Shown piece after piece: positions 1-7,014 of a stretch of 45,801 nucleotides of DNA. Location: positions 1 to 45,801 of the forward strand of contig JANXRI010000099.1 of assembly GCA_025353085.1 (NCBI GenBank), written 5' to 3'. Positions within the stretch are counted from its first letter, which is position 1. Every line of letters starts with the position of its first letter. Under the pieces are notes generated by a model that saw nothing but the letters and a program-made list of their open reading frames with translations, had not been told where the DNA came from and ran no database searches. This DNA is from Betaproteobacteria bacterium (GTDB taxonomy: Bacteria; Pseudomonadota; Gammaproteobacteria; Burkholderiales; SG8-41). A program made the translations under genes and the position numbers.

Positions 1-106
1 ACTCCCGCATTCCCGGCAAAACGTCAAACCGGGATCAATTCAAAAAACATATTTTCTATGAGGCGCGGCCTTTACTCCGGGACCGGGCTTGTCCAACAAA
101 CGGTTC

Positions 107-136
107 AGATCGCGGCTCGCTTCGCTCGCGCGATCT
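107..136 (-). terminator. Possible hairpin at the 3' end of the OYE-family gene
   Basis: Eight-base arms AGATCGCG (107-114) and CGCGATCT (129-136) are perfect inverted repeats around a 14-nt centre, and the right arm overlaps the stop codon of the minus-strand flavoprotein gene. There is no run of T after it on either strand, so an intrinsic terminator is only a guess. It could equally be a small dispersed palindrome. Confidence 0.3.
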
Positions 137-1229
137 AACCGTAGTCGTTATGCACGCAGGCAACGTCCTGCTCCAACGTCAGGCGCTCAAAGCACACATT
201 ACACGCAATGCATTTGCGGATCGGCGATTTAACCTGGCCGAACGCTTTGAGGCACCAATGCGGATCCGCGTAAAGCGCGCGGCCGACCGACACAAAATCC
301 GTGCAGCCGTCGTGCAGCAGCGCCTCGGCATCCGCCGGATCGACCACGCGGCCGGCGACGAAGACCGGGATGCCGACCGCCTGTTTGACCGGCTTTGCAT
401 AAGGACCGAGGCAGCCGCGCGGGAATGACGGCGGCTGTATGCAGTACTTCGACAACTGCGGGCTTTCATTACTGCCGCCCGACAGATCGAGTGCGGCAAC
501 GCCCGCGCGTTCGAGCCGTTGCGCGAGTTCGACGATCTCGGCTTCGGTGTAGCCACCGTCGACAAACTCCGAAGCGCTCAATCGAATGACCAGCGGAAAA
601 TCCGGCAGCGCCTGCTTGATGCGCTCGATGGTCTCGAGCAGCAGGCGCGCGCGGTTATCGAACGAGCCGCCGTATCGATCGGTGCGCCGGTTGATGCGCG
701 GCGTAAAAAATTGTTGAAACAAATAACCATTGCCCGCGTGAATCTCGACGCCGTCGTAACCGGCCTGCTCCAGGCGCCTTGCCGAGGCGACAAATAATTT
801 CTGAATTTCGATGAGCTCCGGGACGCTCAGCGGCCGCACGGCGTCGCCGGTGTTCGGATTTTGCCACGGCGATGGACCGACCGGCTCCATGTTGAGCACC
901 GAACGGCGCAGCAACGCGCCGCGATGATTCAGTTGCGCGAACACATAACAGTCGTGCGCGTGAATTGCATCGACAATGCTCGCGAGCCCCGGAATGAAGC
1001 GATCGTGATAACAACACAGCGAGTTGTGATGCGGCCGCGCCTGTGCGGTGACGACCATCGCCTCGGTCATGATCATGGCGACGCCGCCGCGCGCGCGCTC
1101 GGCGTAATACAGCTTGTCGCGCGCGGTCGATAAGCCGTCCGTCGTGCTGTAGTTGGTGCCCATGGGCGCCATCACGACACGGTTTTTAAGCCGCAGTGCG
1201 CCTAGTTGGCCGGGCTGTTCGAGCAACAT
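135..1229 (-). CDS. NADH:flavin oxidoreductase (Old Yellow Enzyme family), short form with Fe-S-type cysteines
   Basis: Predicted FMN-dependent ene-reductase of the Old Yellow Enzyme/2,4-dienoyl-CoA reductase group, with a TIM-barrel fold. It opens with the usual LLEQPGQLGALRLKNRVVMA stretch and carries EIHAGNGYLFQQF (barrel strand with active-site residues) and RTDRYGGSFDNRARL. From the chosen ATG it is 364 residues. It ends just after a cysteine cluster (C340, C343, C346, C358) resembling the 4Fe-4S site of dienoyl-CoA reductase, but the C-terminal FAD/NAD(P)H half of that family is absent. The open frame extends 62 codons upstream into the neighbouring binding-protein gene. I reject that start because the extension is arginine-rich shadow sequence and the family N-terminus begins at this Met. 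It lies 94 bp downstream of a Bug-type binding protein on the same strand, so co-transcription is likely. Substrate unknown. Confidence 0.85.
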   Translation of the reverse strand: MLLEQPGQLGALRLKNRVVMAPMGTNYSTTDGLSTARDKLYYAERARGGVAMIMTEAMVVTAQARPHHNSLCCYHDRFIPGLASIVDAIHAHDCYVFAQLNHRGALLRRSVLNMEPVGPSPWQNPNTGDAVRPLSVPELIEIQKLFVASARRLEQAGYDGVEIHAGNGYLFQQFFTPRINRRTDRYGGSFDNRARLLLETIERIKQALPDFPLVIRLSASEFVDGGYTEAEIVELAQRLERAGVAALDLSGGSNESPQLSKYCIQPPSFPRGCLGPYAKPVKQAVGIPVFVAGRVVDPADAEALLHDGCTDFVSVGRALYADPHWCLKAFGQVKSPIRKCIACNVCFERLTLEQDVACVHNDYG

Positions 1230-1323
1230 GCGACGGTTCCGGTCAAATCCCGCGCCGCGTGCACGCGCGACGAGAGGTAAAACATTTAAAGTTGGCGAGC
1301 CGGCTGGCACCCGGCGACGCCGC

Positions 1324-2307
1324 TCAATCGATGGTCGCGCCGGTGGTCTTGACGACAGCCGTCCATCGGGCGCGATCGTTTTTAACCGTCGCCTTGAACT
1401 GCTCAACCGTTTCACTGCGCGGCGCGTTGCCTAGCGCGATAAGTCTTTGACGAATCGCGGGCGTTTCCAGTGCTTTACGAACCGCGGCGTTAATGGCATT
1501 CGCAATTTGCGGGTCGAGGCTTTTCGGGCCGAACAAGCCGAACCAGGTGTAGCTTTCGAATCCCGGCAGTCCCGCTTCCGCAATGGTCGGTATCTCGGCC
1601 ACTGCATTGACGCGGCTCCTGGTTGACACACCTAACAGGCGCACGCGCCCCGAACGCCAGTGCGGAATAATCGTTTGCACCTGGTTGAAAATGCAGCACA
1701 CGTCGCCTTTGATCACGCCCTGAATTGCTTCGGGGCCGCCTTTGTACGGCACGTGAACCATGTTAAGCCCGGCCTTCGCGTTGAATTCAGCGAAGGCGAG
1801 GTGGGTGCCGGTACCATTGCCAGTCGACGCGTAATTGTATTTGCCCAGATTCGCCTTGACCGTGTCGATGAATTCTTTGACGGTCTTCACGTCGATGACT
1901 TCAGGATTGATCGTAAGCACGTTCGAAACATCGACCAGCGGTGCAATCGGCGTGAAATCCGCTTCAACGTCAAACGGCAGATTTTTATAGAGCGCCGCGT
2001 TCACGCCGTGGGTCGCCGCGGTACCGAGTAACAGCGTGTAGCCGTCGGCGCGCGCTTTCGCCACGTATTCGGAGGCGATATTGCCGCCGGCGCCCGCGCG
2101 GTATTCGGTCACGATGCGTGTATTGAGCGCCTTCTCGATCGACTCCTGCAGCGTGCGGGCAACGACGTCGACACCCGAACCCGCCGGAAATCCCATGACG
2201 AGCGTGATCGGCTTCGATGGCCAATCCTGCGCGAATGTTGAAGCAGTAGCCGATATTATAAAAATTGCAGTGACTAATACCTTCAACGCACGAGGAATCA
2301 TATGCAT
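1324..2307 (-). CDS. Bug/TctC family tripartite tricarboxylate transporter substrate-binding protein
   Basis: Periplasmic binding protein of the Bug family. An N-terminal signal peptide (hydrophobic core VLVTAIFIISATAS, cleavage near TFAQ/DW) precedes the family opening WPSKPITLVMGFPAGSGVDV. Family landmarks include GAGGNIASEYVAKARADGYT and the later VPYKGGPEAIQGVIKG segment. About 327 residues, normal for the family. The start is taken at a Met just before the signal peptide; a second Met two codons later (2301) is equally possible, and the 22 codons further upstream look non-coding. No TctA or TctB membrane subunit is nearby, so this is an orphan binding protein, common in Burkholderiales. 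It lies between pyrD and the flavoprotein gene on the same strand. Ligand unknown; small carboxylates are typical for the family. Confidence 0.88.
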   Translation of the reverse strand: MHMIPRALKVLVTAIFIISATASTFAQDWPSKPITLVMGFPAGSGVDVVARTLQESIEKALNTRIVTEYRAGAGGNIASEYVAKARADGYTLLLGTAATHGVNAALYKNLPFDVEADFTPIAPLVDVSNVLTINPEVIDVKTVKEFIDTVKANLGKYNYASTGNGTGTHLAFAEFNAKAGLNMVHVPYKGGPEAIQGVIKGDVCCIFNQVQTIIPHWRSGRVRLLGVSTRSRVNAVAEIPTIAEAGLPGFESYTWFGLFGPKSLDPQIANAINAAVRKALETPAIRQRLIALGNAPRSETVEQFKATVKNDRARWTAVVKTTGATID

Positions 2308-2413
2308 GGGAAGTTTCGCTTCACGGAGAAGGGAATTAACTTGCACGAACACCGGCAGCAACTTTATAACCACCGTGCAGATGAAGCAAGCCGATGGATT
2401 TTTTACGCTCTAC

Positions 2414-3496
2414 TTACCGCGTGTCGGCGCCAACGGCATCGGCGACGGACTCGAAGCCGTCCACGCGCAGACGCTCGGCGAGTTCACGCTTGATGCGAAT
2501 GATCAATTCGGGGCCGTGATAGACGAGTGCCGAATACAATTGCACGAGCGACGCGCCGGCGCGAATCTTTGCATAGGCATGCGTGCCGCTGGCAACACCG
2601 CCGCAGCCGATCAACGGCAGGCGGCCACCGGTGAACCGATACATCTCGGTAAGGCAGGTGTTGGCTTTGGCCAGCAACGGCAGTCCGGACAATCCTCCCC
2701 TCTCTTGCGCGTGGCGGCTACGCAACGTCGAAGGCCGGTCGAGCGTGGTGTTGCCGACGATCAGGCCGTCAATTTTTGACGCCAGCGCAACTTCCGCAAT
2801 ATCGCGAATCTCACTCTCTTCGAGGTCCGGTCCGACTTTGACCAGCAATGGCGGCATGCGGCCGCCGTCGACGCACGCGGCCCGCCGCGCGTCCAATACG
2901 CGGCCGATCACTTCCTCGATCTGCGCGCGGCCCTGCAAATCGCGCAAGCCCGGCGTGTTGGGCGACGACAAATTGCACACGAGATAGTCGGCGAGGCCGC
3001 ACACCGCCGCTACGCCTTTTACATAGTCGGCAGCAGCGTCGGTGACATCGCGGTTCTTGCCGACGTTGGCGCCGACGATGCCGCGCGAAATACCGCGCTC
3101 GCGGCGTTTCTTGAGTCGAATTACGAATGCGGCGAGGCCTTTGCTGTTGAAACCAAGGCGGTTGATCACGCCGCCGTCTTCATCGAGCCGAAACAAGCGC
3201 GGTTGCGGATTCCCCGACTGCGGTTCGGGCGTCACCGTGCCCGCTTCGACGAAACCGAATCCCAACGCAAGCATCGCCTCCATCACTTCGGCATCTTTGT
3301 CGAACCCCGCGGCAAGTCCGAGTGGATTGCTGAATTCAAGAGACCATACGCGCGTGGCGAGAATCGGCTCGTCGACGGCGACGCGTGCGCCCGCGAGGCC
3401 ATGTCTGAGCGCCCACAGCGTAGCGCCATGCGCGCGCTCGGGATCAAGCGCGTGCAGCAGCGGACGCGCGACGCGAAACGGAAAATTTGCCATCAA
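2414..3496 (-). CDS. pyrD: Dihydroorotate dehydrogenase (quinone), class 2
   Basis: Oxidises dihydroorotate to orotate with FMN and membrane quinone, the fourth step of pyrimidine synthesis, at the inner face of the cytoplasmic membrane. The N-terminus (FRVARPLLHALDPERAHGAT) is the membrane-associating helix pair typical of class 2 enzymes. NPLGLAAGFDKDAE, then CNLSSPNTPGLRDLQ with the catalytic serine, and IGCGGVASGTHAYAKIRAGA near the C-terminus for FMN phosphate binding are all present. Length is 360 residues against about 336 for the Escherichia coli enzyme. Two adjacent Met codons start the gene and either could be used. It is transcribed away from ubiX, with a 166-bp divergent spacer. 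Confidence 0.96.
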   Translation of the reverse strand: MMANFPFRVARPLLHALDPERAHGATLWALRHGLAGARVAVDEPILATRVWSLEFSNPLGLAAGFDKDAEVMEAMLALGFGFVEAGTVTPEPQSGNPQPRLFRLDEDGGVINRLGFNSKGLAAFVIRLKKRRERGISRGIVGANVGKNRDVTDAAADYVKGVAAVCGLADYLVCNLSSPNTPGLRDLQGRAQIEEVIGRVLDARRAACVDGGRMPPLLVKVGPDLEESEIRDIAEVALASKIDGLIVGNTTLDRPSTLRSRHAQERGGLSGLPLLAKANTCLTEMYRFTGGRLPLIGCGGVASGTHAYAKIRAGASLVQLYSALVYHGPELIIRIKRELAERLRVDGFESVADAVGADTR

Positions 3497-3662
3497 TTTG
3501 AATGAGCCGCGGTTGAGATCAAACGAAACGTCGCGCGATATTTGCCGCAGCGCGTGTGCCGGAACGGAAAATCGATTCTGCTACAATCGGCGCAAACTCT
3601 ACACGATGACGCAGCACCGGGCAATGTAACGGCATCGTCATGAATCACCGCGAGGTTCCGCC

Positions 3663-4265
3663 ATGCAACGGCTCATCATCGCCATTACCGGCGCCTCGGG
3701 CGTCATCTACGGCATTCGCGCACTTGAAATATTGCGCCGCGTGCCGGACTTCGAAACGCATTTAATTCTGACGCCGTCGGGCGCGCGGACGATCATCGAA
3801 GAAACCGATTACAGCGTAGCGATGGTGCGCAAACTCGCGCATCACGAGTACAACTACAAAGACATCGGCGCCGCGGTCTCGAGCGGCTCGTTTAAAACCG
3901 CCGGGATGCTGGTGGCGCCCTGCTCCGTCAAGTCACTCAGTGGAATCGCCCATTGCTATAACGACGAGCTGGTCGTGCGCGCCGCTGACGTTTGTCTCAA
4001 AGAGCGCCGGCGCGTCGTTCTCTTGTTCCGTGAAACGCCGCTGCATGCCGGGCACATCGCGCTCATGGACCAGGCGACCCGCAACGGCGCAATCATCATG
4101 CCGCCGGTTCCCGCGTTTTACAGCCGCCCGAAAACGGTCGACGAGCTCGTTGCGCAGACGGTCGGCCGCGCGCTCGATCTGTTCGGCATCGAGGTCAACA
4201 TCGTCAAGCGCTGGACCGAATCGGCGCCCGCGGTGACCGCCGGCAAAAAGCATCGCGCTAAATAG
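3663..4265 (+). CDS. ubiX: Flavin prenyltransferase UbiX
   Basis: Joins dimethylallyl phosphate to reduced FMN to make prenylated FMN, the cofactor of UbiD-family decarboxylases used in ubiquinone synthesis and other pathways. The 200-residue protein opens with the Rossmann-like RLIIAITGASGVIYGIRALE. It also has FKTAGMLVAPCSVKSLSGIA, with the conserved flavin-site cysteine and serine, and the RRVVLLFRETPLHAGHIALM segment. GAGG lies about 7 nt before the ATG as ribosome binding site. The next gene starts 4 bp after its stop, so they are probably one transcript. A UbiD-family protein sits about 38 kb away in this window and would depend on such a cofactor. Confidence 0.96.
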   Translation: MQRLIIAITGASGVIYGIRALEILRRVPDFETHLILTPSGARTIIEETDYSVAMVRKLAHHEYNYKDIGAAVSSGSFKTAGMLVAPCSVKSLSGIAHCYNDELVVRAADVCLKERRRVVLLFRETPLHAGHIALMDQATRNGAIIMPPVPAFYSRPKTVDELVAQTVGRALDLFGIEVNIVKRWTESAPAVTAGKKHRAK

Positions 4266-4269
4266 TTCC

Positions 4270-4782
4270 ATGTCGAATGCCGCTACCGGCCCGCGTGATT
4301 CCGCCTTCTGGAGTTTTTCGCTCGGTTTTTATGCGCAGCCCGGCGTGGCCGCTGCGTGTCTTGAGCTGCAGGACAATGCGGGCGCTGATGTCAATGTGAT
4401 GTTCTATGTGTTGTTTCTTGCAACGACGGGGCGGGAGATCAGCCAGGCGGAGGCCGCGCAGATCGATGCATCGATCAAGGCTTGGCGCGAAACCACCGTG
4501 GTACCGCTGAGAACGCTCAGACGCAGACTTAAAATGGGCATCGAGCCGATTGCCGCCGCCGACAGTGAAGCGCTGCGCAGCGCAGTCAAGCGGATCGAAC
4601 TGGAAGCTGAACGCATCGAGCAAGAATGGCTCGAGCGCAGTGTGCCGGCGTCAGTCGGAAGACCGGCCGCATCGCCCCTCGCCGCCGCGCGCGCCAACCT
4701 CGATGCCTGCGGTGCGCTTTGCGGCGGCCTGCCGGCGGCGCCAGTTGAAATTCTGCTCAACGCTTACGCGCGGACGCCGTAG
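4270..4782 (+). CDS. TIGR02444 / DUF2390 family protein, function unknown
   Basis: A 170-residue cytoplasmic protein of the proteobacterial TIGR02444 group. The N-terminal FWSFSLGFYAQPGVAAACLE and NVMFYVLFLATTGREIS are the recognisable family segments. A central arginine-rich helix follows (WRETTVVPLRTLRRRLK), and the end is GALCGGLPAAPVEILLNAYA. No catalytic motif or membrane segment is visible. It is 4 bp behind ubiX. Its last ~33 codons are mirrored, with divergence, by a gene fragment ending at 5600, so the 3' end of this gene has been duplicated (see finding). Confidence 0.8.
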   Translation: MSNAATGPRDSAFWSFSLGFYAQPGVAAACLELQDNAGADVNVMFYVLFLATTGREISQAEAAQIDASIKAWRETTVVPLRTLRRRLKMGIEPIAAADSEALRSAVKRIELEAERIEQEWLERSVPASVGRPAASPLAAARANLDACGALCGGLPAAPVEILLNAYARTP

Positions 4783-4809
4783 CGGTTCGCGGTTCGTGCG
4801 CAACACGAG

Positions 4810-4860
4810 TCAGATAACATCGACCCGCCCCTTCACAAAACGCAACGGCTCGCTTTGCAT
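4810..4860 (-). pseudogene. Remnant of a vapC 3' end
   Basis: Read on the minus strand, 4860 to 4810 encodes MQSEPLRFVKGRVDVI then stop. The intact VapC encoded at 5628-6005 ends MSEPLRFLTGDSLLQRYSDLVDVV. The match includes the shared DNA aaaacgcaacggctcgct and acatcgacc, with about 30 nt missing in the remnant. It lies immediately after the TIGR02444 gene, the same arrangement as the intact vapC next to the second TIGR02444 fragment. I infer a decayed duplicate of the toxin gene end, not a functional gene. Confidence 0.6.
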
Positions 4861-5000
4861 GCGCAACCGCGGAAATGAGAGTCGCACATCAACTACAAGC
4901 TTATAAGTCAATTCCTACATCCGTCTCAGTACTACTCTTACGCCTTAATCAAGCGAATATTAATAACATCCGGTTCGCCTCTCGCTTTTAGGAGAATCAA

Positions 5001-5240
5001 ATGTCAGATACCCAGGAAATCAAACCAGAAATGCCGGTTGTTTGCTCGCAAGGTGGTCAATTTGCCACGGTGGATCACATGCAAGGATCCGACATGATCA
5101 AGTTAAAAAAGGATGACTCTGGCCAACATCATTACATTCCCACCAGCTGGGTCACTTCAACTAAAAACGGTCAAGTCCAGATTGATCGTCCCGGTCAGGA
5201 AGCCATGAAGCAATGGTCGGAAAGCCCGACCGCGCACTAA
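5001..5240 (+). CDS. Small DUF2171 domain protein
   Basis: A 79-residue soluble protein with the DUF2171 pattern (MPVVCSQGGQFATVDHMQGS, then DSGQHHYIPTSWVTS). Function unknown; the fold is usually compared with PRC-barrel-like domains and the genes are often stress-associated, which is family knowledge only. A clear ribosome binding site, AGGAG, sits 6 nt before the ATG, and a strong intrinsic terminator follows 23 bp after the stop, so it is a single-gene transcript. The gene and its AT-richer leader look less GC-rich than neighbouring genes and lie between two homologous junction segments, suggesting local insertion or rearrangement. Confidence 0.8.
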   Translation: MSDTQEIKPEMPVVCSQGGQFATVDHMQGSDMIKLKKDDSGQHHYIPTSWVTSTKNGQVQIDRPGQEAMKQWSESPTAH

Positions 5241-5263
5241 ATTCATTGATCGAAGTGGATTAG

Positions 5264-5288
5264 AAAAAGGAGCTTTTGCTCCTTTTTT
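5264..5288 (+). terminator. Intrinsic terminator after the DUF2171 gene
   Basis: Perfect 10-bp stem AAAAAGGAGC (5264-5273), loop TTTT, GCTCCTTTTT (5278-5287), ending in a run of six T. It is placed just after the DUF2171 stop. The A-run on the left arm means it can also act on the minus strand. Confidence 0.9.
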
Positions 5289-5487
5289 GCAGGTCAAGAT
5301 CCAGAATCGCCTTGTAGCGCCCCTGAAACAGATGGCCAACGCGGTGGTGGCGCCGGTTCGACCACTGCGTATACGAGCCATTGAGTTGGCGCATGCCTTT
5401 GCCAAGATTGGCGTCCGGCGTTTCCACCGGCAAATGATAATGATTGCCCATCAGACGGTAGGCATGCGCACCCAATTGAAATCCTCA
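5289..5487 (-). pseudogene. Fragment of a REP-associated tyrosine transposase (Y1/IS200-like)
   Basis: The minus strand encodes an internal piece of a RAYT/Y1 transposase: HAYRLMGNHYHLPVETPDAN with the HxH metal-binding pair, then GKGMRQLNGSYTQWSNRR and VGHLFQGRYKAI. Intact family members continue for roughly another hundred residues with the catalytic tyrosine region and start well before this piece. Here the frame runs into the DUF2171 terminator on one side and a TGA followed by a TIGR02444 gene fragment on the other. It is therefore truncated at both ends and cannot be active. The homology is clear; how it was broken is inference. Confidence 0.8.
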
Positions 5488-5600
5488 ATCACAGCGCCGC
5501 AGCAGCACGCTCAAACCGCCATGCCTATGGCGCGCTTTGCGGCGGCCTGCCCGTCGCGCCAATGGAGATTCTGATTAGCGCTTACGCGTTTATCGCGTAG
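5484..5600 (+). pseudogene. Orphan 3' fragment of a second TIGR02444 gene
   Basis: In one frame this reads AAAARSNRHAYGALCGGLPV, then APMEILISAYAFIA and stop (TAG 5598-5600). It matches the end of the intact TIGR02444 protein (DACGALCGGLPAAPVEILLN). There is no upstream portion: the transposase fragment abuts it. The copies differ at many positions, so the duplication is old or the copies come from different lineages. Confidence 0.7.
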
Positions 5601-5627
5601 CCCCTCGCAGTTCTTGCGGAACAACAT

Positions 5628-6005
5628 TCAGACGACATCGACCAGATCTGAATAACGTTGCAGCAATGAGTCGCCCGTTAAAAAACGCAACGGCTCGCTC
5701 ATGGCCTGAGCAATCAATATCCGGTCGAACGGATCGCGCTGCACGTCCGCCAGCCGGGCTACGGCAGCGGCATGGCGCGCAGTGATCGGCAATTCGACGA
5801 ATCCACTGCCCGCAATCGCCCGCACCAGTGCGCCGAGATCAACGTCGAGCTTGCCAAGCGCCTTCTTGATCGTGGCCTCCCAGATGCTGGCGCTGCTGAC
5901 GTAGATCTCGGTCGCGCCGGCAATCGTTGCGCGCGCTGACTTGCCGAGTTGCCTGTCGTCCCTCACGCACCATAGAAAAACATGCGTGTCGAGCAACAAT
6001 CGCAT
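5628..6005 (-). CDS. vapC: VapC-type PIN-domain ribonuclease toxin
   Basis: A 125-residue PIN-domain protein, the presumed endoribonuclease toxin of a type II toxin-antitoxin pair. The PIN acidic residues are visible in MRLLLDTHVFLWCVRDD near the start, SIWEATIKKALGKL in the middle and QRDPFDRILIAQA towards the end. The start codon shares one base with the stop of the upstream antitoxin gene (TGATG), the usual translational coupling of such pairs. A truncated, decayed copy of its 3' end lies at 4810-4860. RNA target unknown. Confidence 0.88.
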   Translation of the reverse strand: MRLLLDTHVFLWCVRDDRQLGKSARATIAGATEIYVSSASIWEATIKKALGKLDVDLGALVRAIAGSGFVELPITARHAAAVARLADVQRDPFDRILIAQAMSEPLRFLTGDSLLQRYSDLVDVV

Positions 6006-6238
6006 CAGCGGCCCTCGAAGCCGGCCAGCACCTTGTCGTCAAGCGGCGCATCGAAATCTCTGGAGATTTTTATTTTCCCTTTGAGAATGCCGAATTTGCG
6101 CTTCGTTTTATGCGGCACGATCGAAACCAGCTTCGCTGCGGGCTTTCCAGCTTTGGCGATAAGCGTCTCCTCGCCTCTCATCGCGGCATCGACCTTTGAC
6201 AATTGGGTTTTTGCTTCGTGAATGTTGACGGTGGTCAT
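6005..6238 (-). CDS. Phd/YefM-like antitoxin partner of VapC
   Basis: A 77-residue protein opening MTTVNIHEAKTQLSKVDAAM, the Phd/YefM-type N-terminus that binds DNA and begins many VapC antitoxins. LIAKAGKPAAKLVSIVPHK follows, then a short C-terminal tail (DFDAPLDDKVLAGFEGR) that would bind and neutralise the toxin. The stop overlaps the toxin start by one base. Direct repeats immediately upstream are candidates for the autoregulatory operator. Confidence 0.88.
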   Translation of the reverse strand: MTTVNIHEAKTQLSKVDAAMRGEETLIAKAGKPAAKLVSIVPHKTKRKFGILKGKIKISRDFDAPLDDKVLAGFEGR

Positions 6239-6260
6239 AGCGGACGCCTTGATAAAGAAA

Positions 6261-6298
6261 CTTAGTCCGGCTTAGTCCATAGTAAAGTTCATGGTAAA
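6261..6298. promoter_or_regulatory. Candidate operator repeats upstream of the toxin-antitoxin operon
   Basis: Two tandem repeat pairs are visible: CTTAGTCC at 6261-6268 and 6271-6278 (10-bp period), and CATAGTAAA/CATGGTAAA at 6278-6286 and 6290-6298 (12-bp period). They sit 23-60 bp upstream of the antitoxin start, where autoregulating toxin-antitoxin complexes commonly bind. The role is inferred from position. Confidence 0.45.
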
Positions 6299-6333
6299 CG
6301 AATGATTAGCGTTTTCCTGGAAGAAAAACGAAG

Positions 6334-7014
6334 TCAGGCACCCTGCAACACGCCGTCAACCAATCGCAGGATGCGACTCGCGCGAGCGGCAATCACACCG
6401 TCGTGAGTGGCGATGACCAGGCTGGTATTGAACGCGCGGTTAAGTTCGAGCATTAATTCGAACACGTCTTCGGCGGTCTGGCGGTCGAGGTTGCCGGTCG
6501 GTTCGTCGGCCAGCACGCACGCGGGATTGGTTATCAGCGCGCGCGCGATCGCAACGCGCTGACGCTCGCCGCCGGAGAGCTCCGAGGGCGCATGCTCGAG
6601 CCGGTGGCCGAGTCCAACCTTGCCGAGCATCTCGATGGCGCGCGTCTTCGCTTCGTCCGGCGCCATGCGCCGAATCAAGAGCGGCATCGCCACATTTTCG
6701 ATCGCCGAAAATTCTGGCAGCAGATGATGGAACTGATAGACGAAACCGAGCTGGCGGTTGCGCAATTCGCCGCGGCCGGCTTCATCGAGCGCCTGGATAT
6801 CGCGCCCGCCAATCATTACCGCGCCACTGGTGGCGGCGTCTAACCCGCCGAGCAGATGCAGCAACGTGCTCTTGCCCGACCCCGACGCGCCGACGATTGC
6901 CACATGCTCGCCCTTCGCGACTTCAAGGTTGACGCCGAGCAACACATGCACCTCGACCTTGCCCTGTACGTAGTTTTTGCGCAGGTCGCGGCACGCTAAA
7001 GCGGCATCACTCAT
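6334..7014 (-). CDS. lolD: Lipoprotein-releasing ABC transporter ATPase LolD
   Basis: Cytoplasmic ATPase of the LolCDE complex, which extracts outer-membrane lipoproteins from the inner membrane and hands them to LolA. The 226-residue protein has Walker A GASGSGKSTLLHLLGG, the LolD-type Q-loop region LGFVYQFHHLLPEFSAIENV, signature LSGGERQRVAIARAL and Walker B CVLADEPTGNLD followed by the H-loop IATHD. Its start overlaps the end of the lolC gene by 8 bp, so the two are co-translated. Confidence 0.96.
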   Translation of the reverse strand: MSDAALACRDLRKNYVQGKVEVHVLLGVNLEVAKGEHVAIVGASGSGKSTLLHLLGGLDAATSGAVMIGGRDIQALDEAGRGELRNRQLGFVYQFHHLLPEFSAIENVAMPLLIRRMAPDEAKTRAIEMLGKVGLGHRLEHAPSELSGGERQRVAIARALITNPACVLADEPTGNLDRQTAEDVFELMLELNRAFNTSLVIATHDGVIAARASRILRLVDGVLQGA

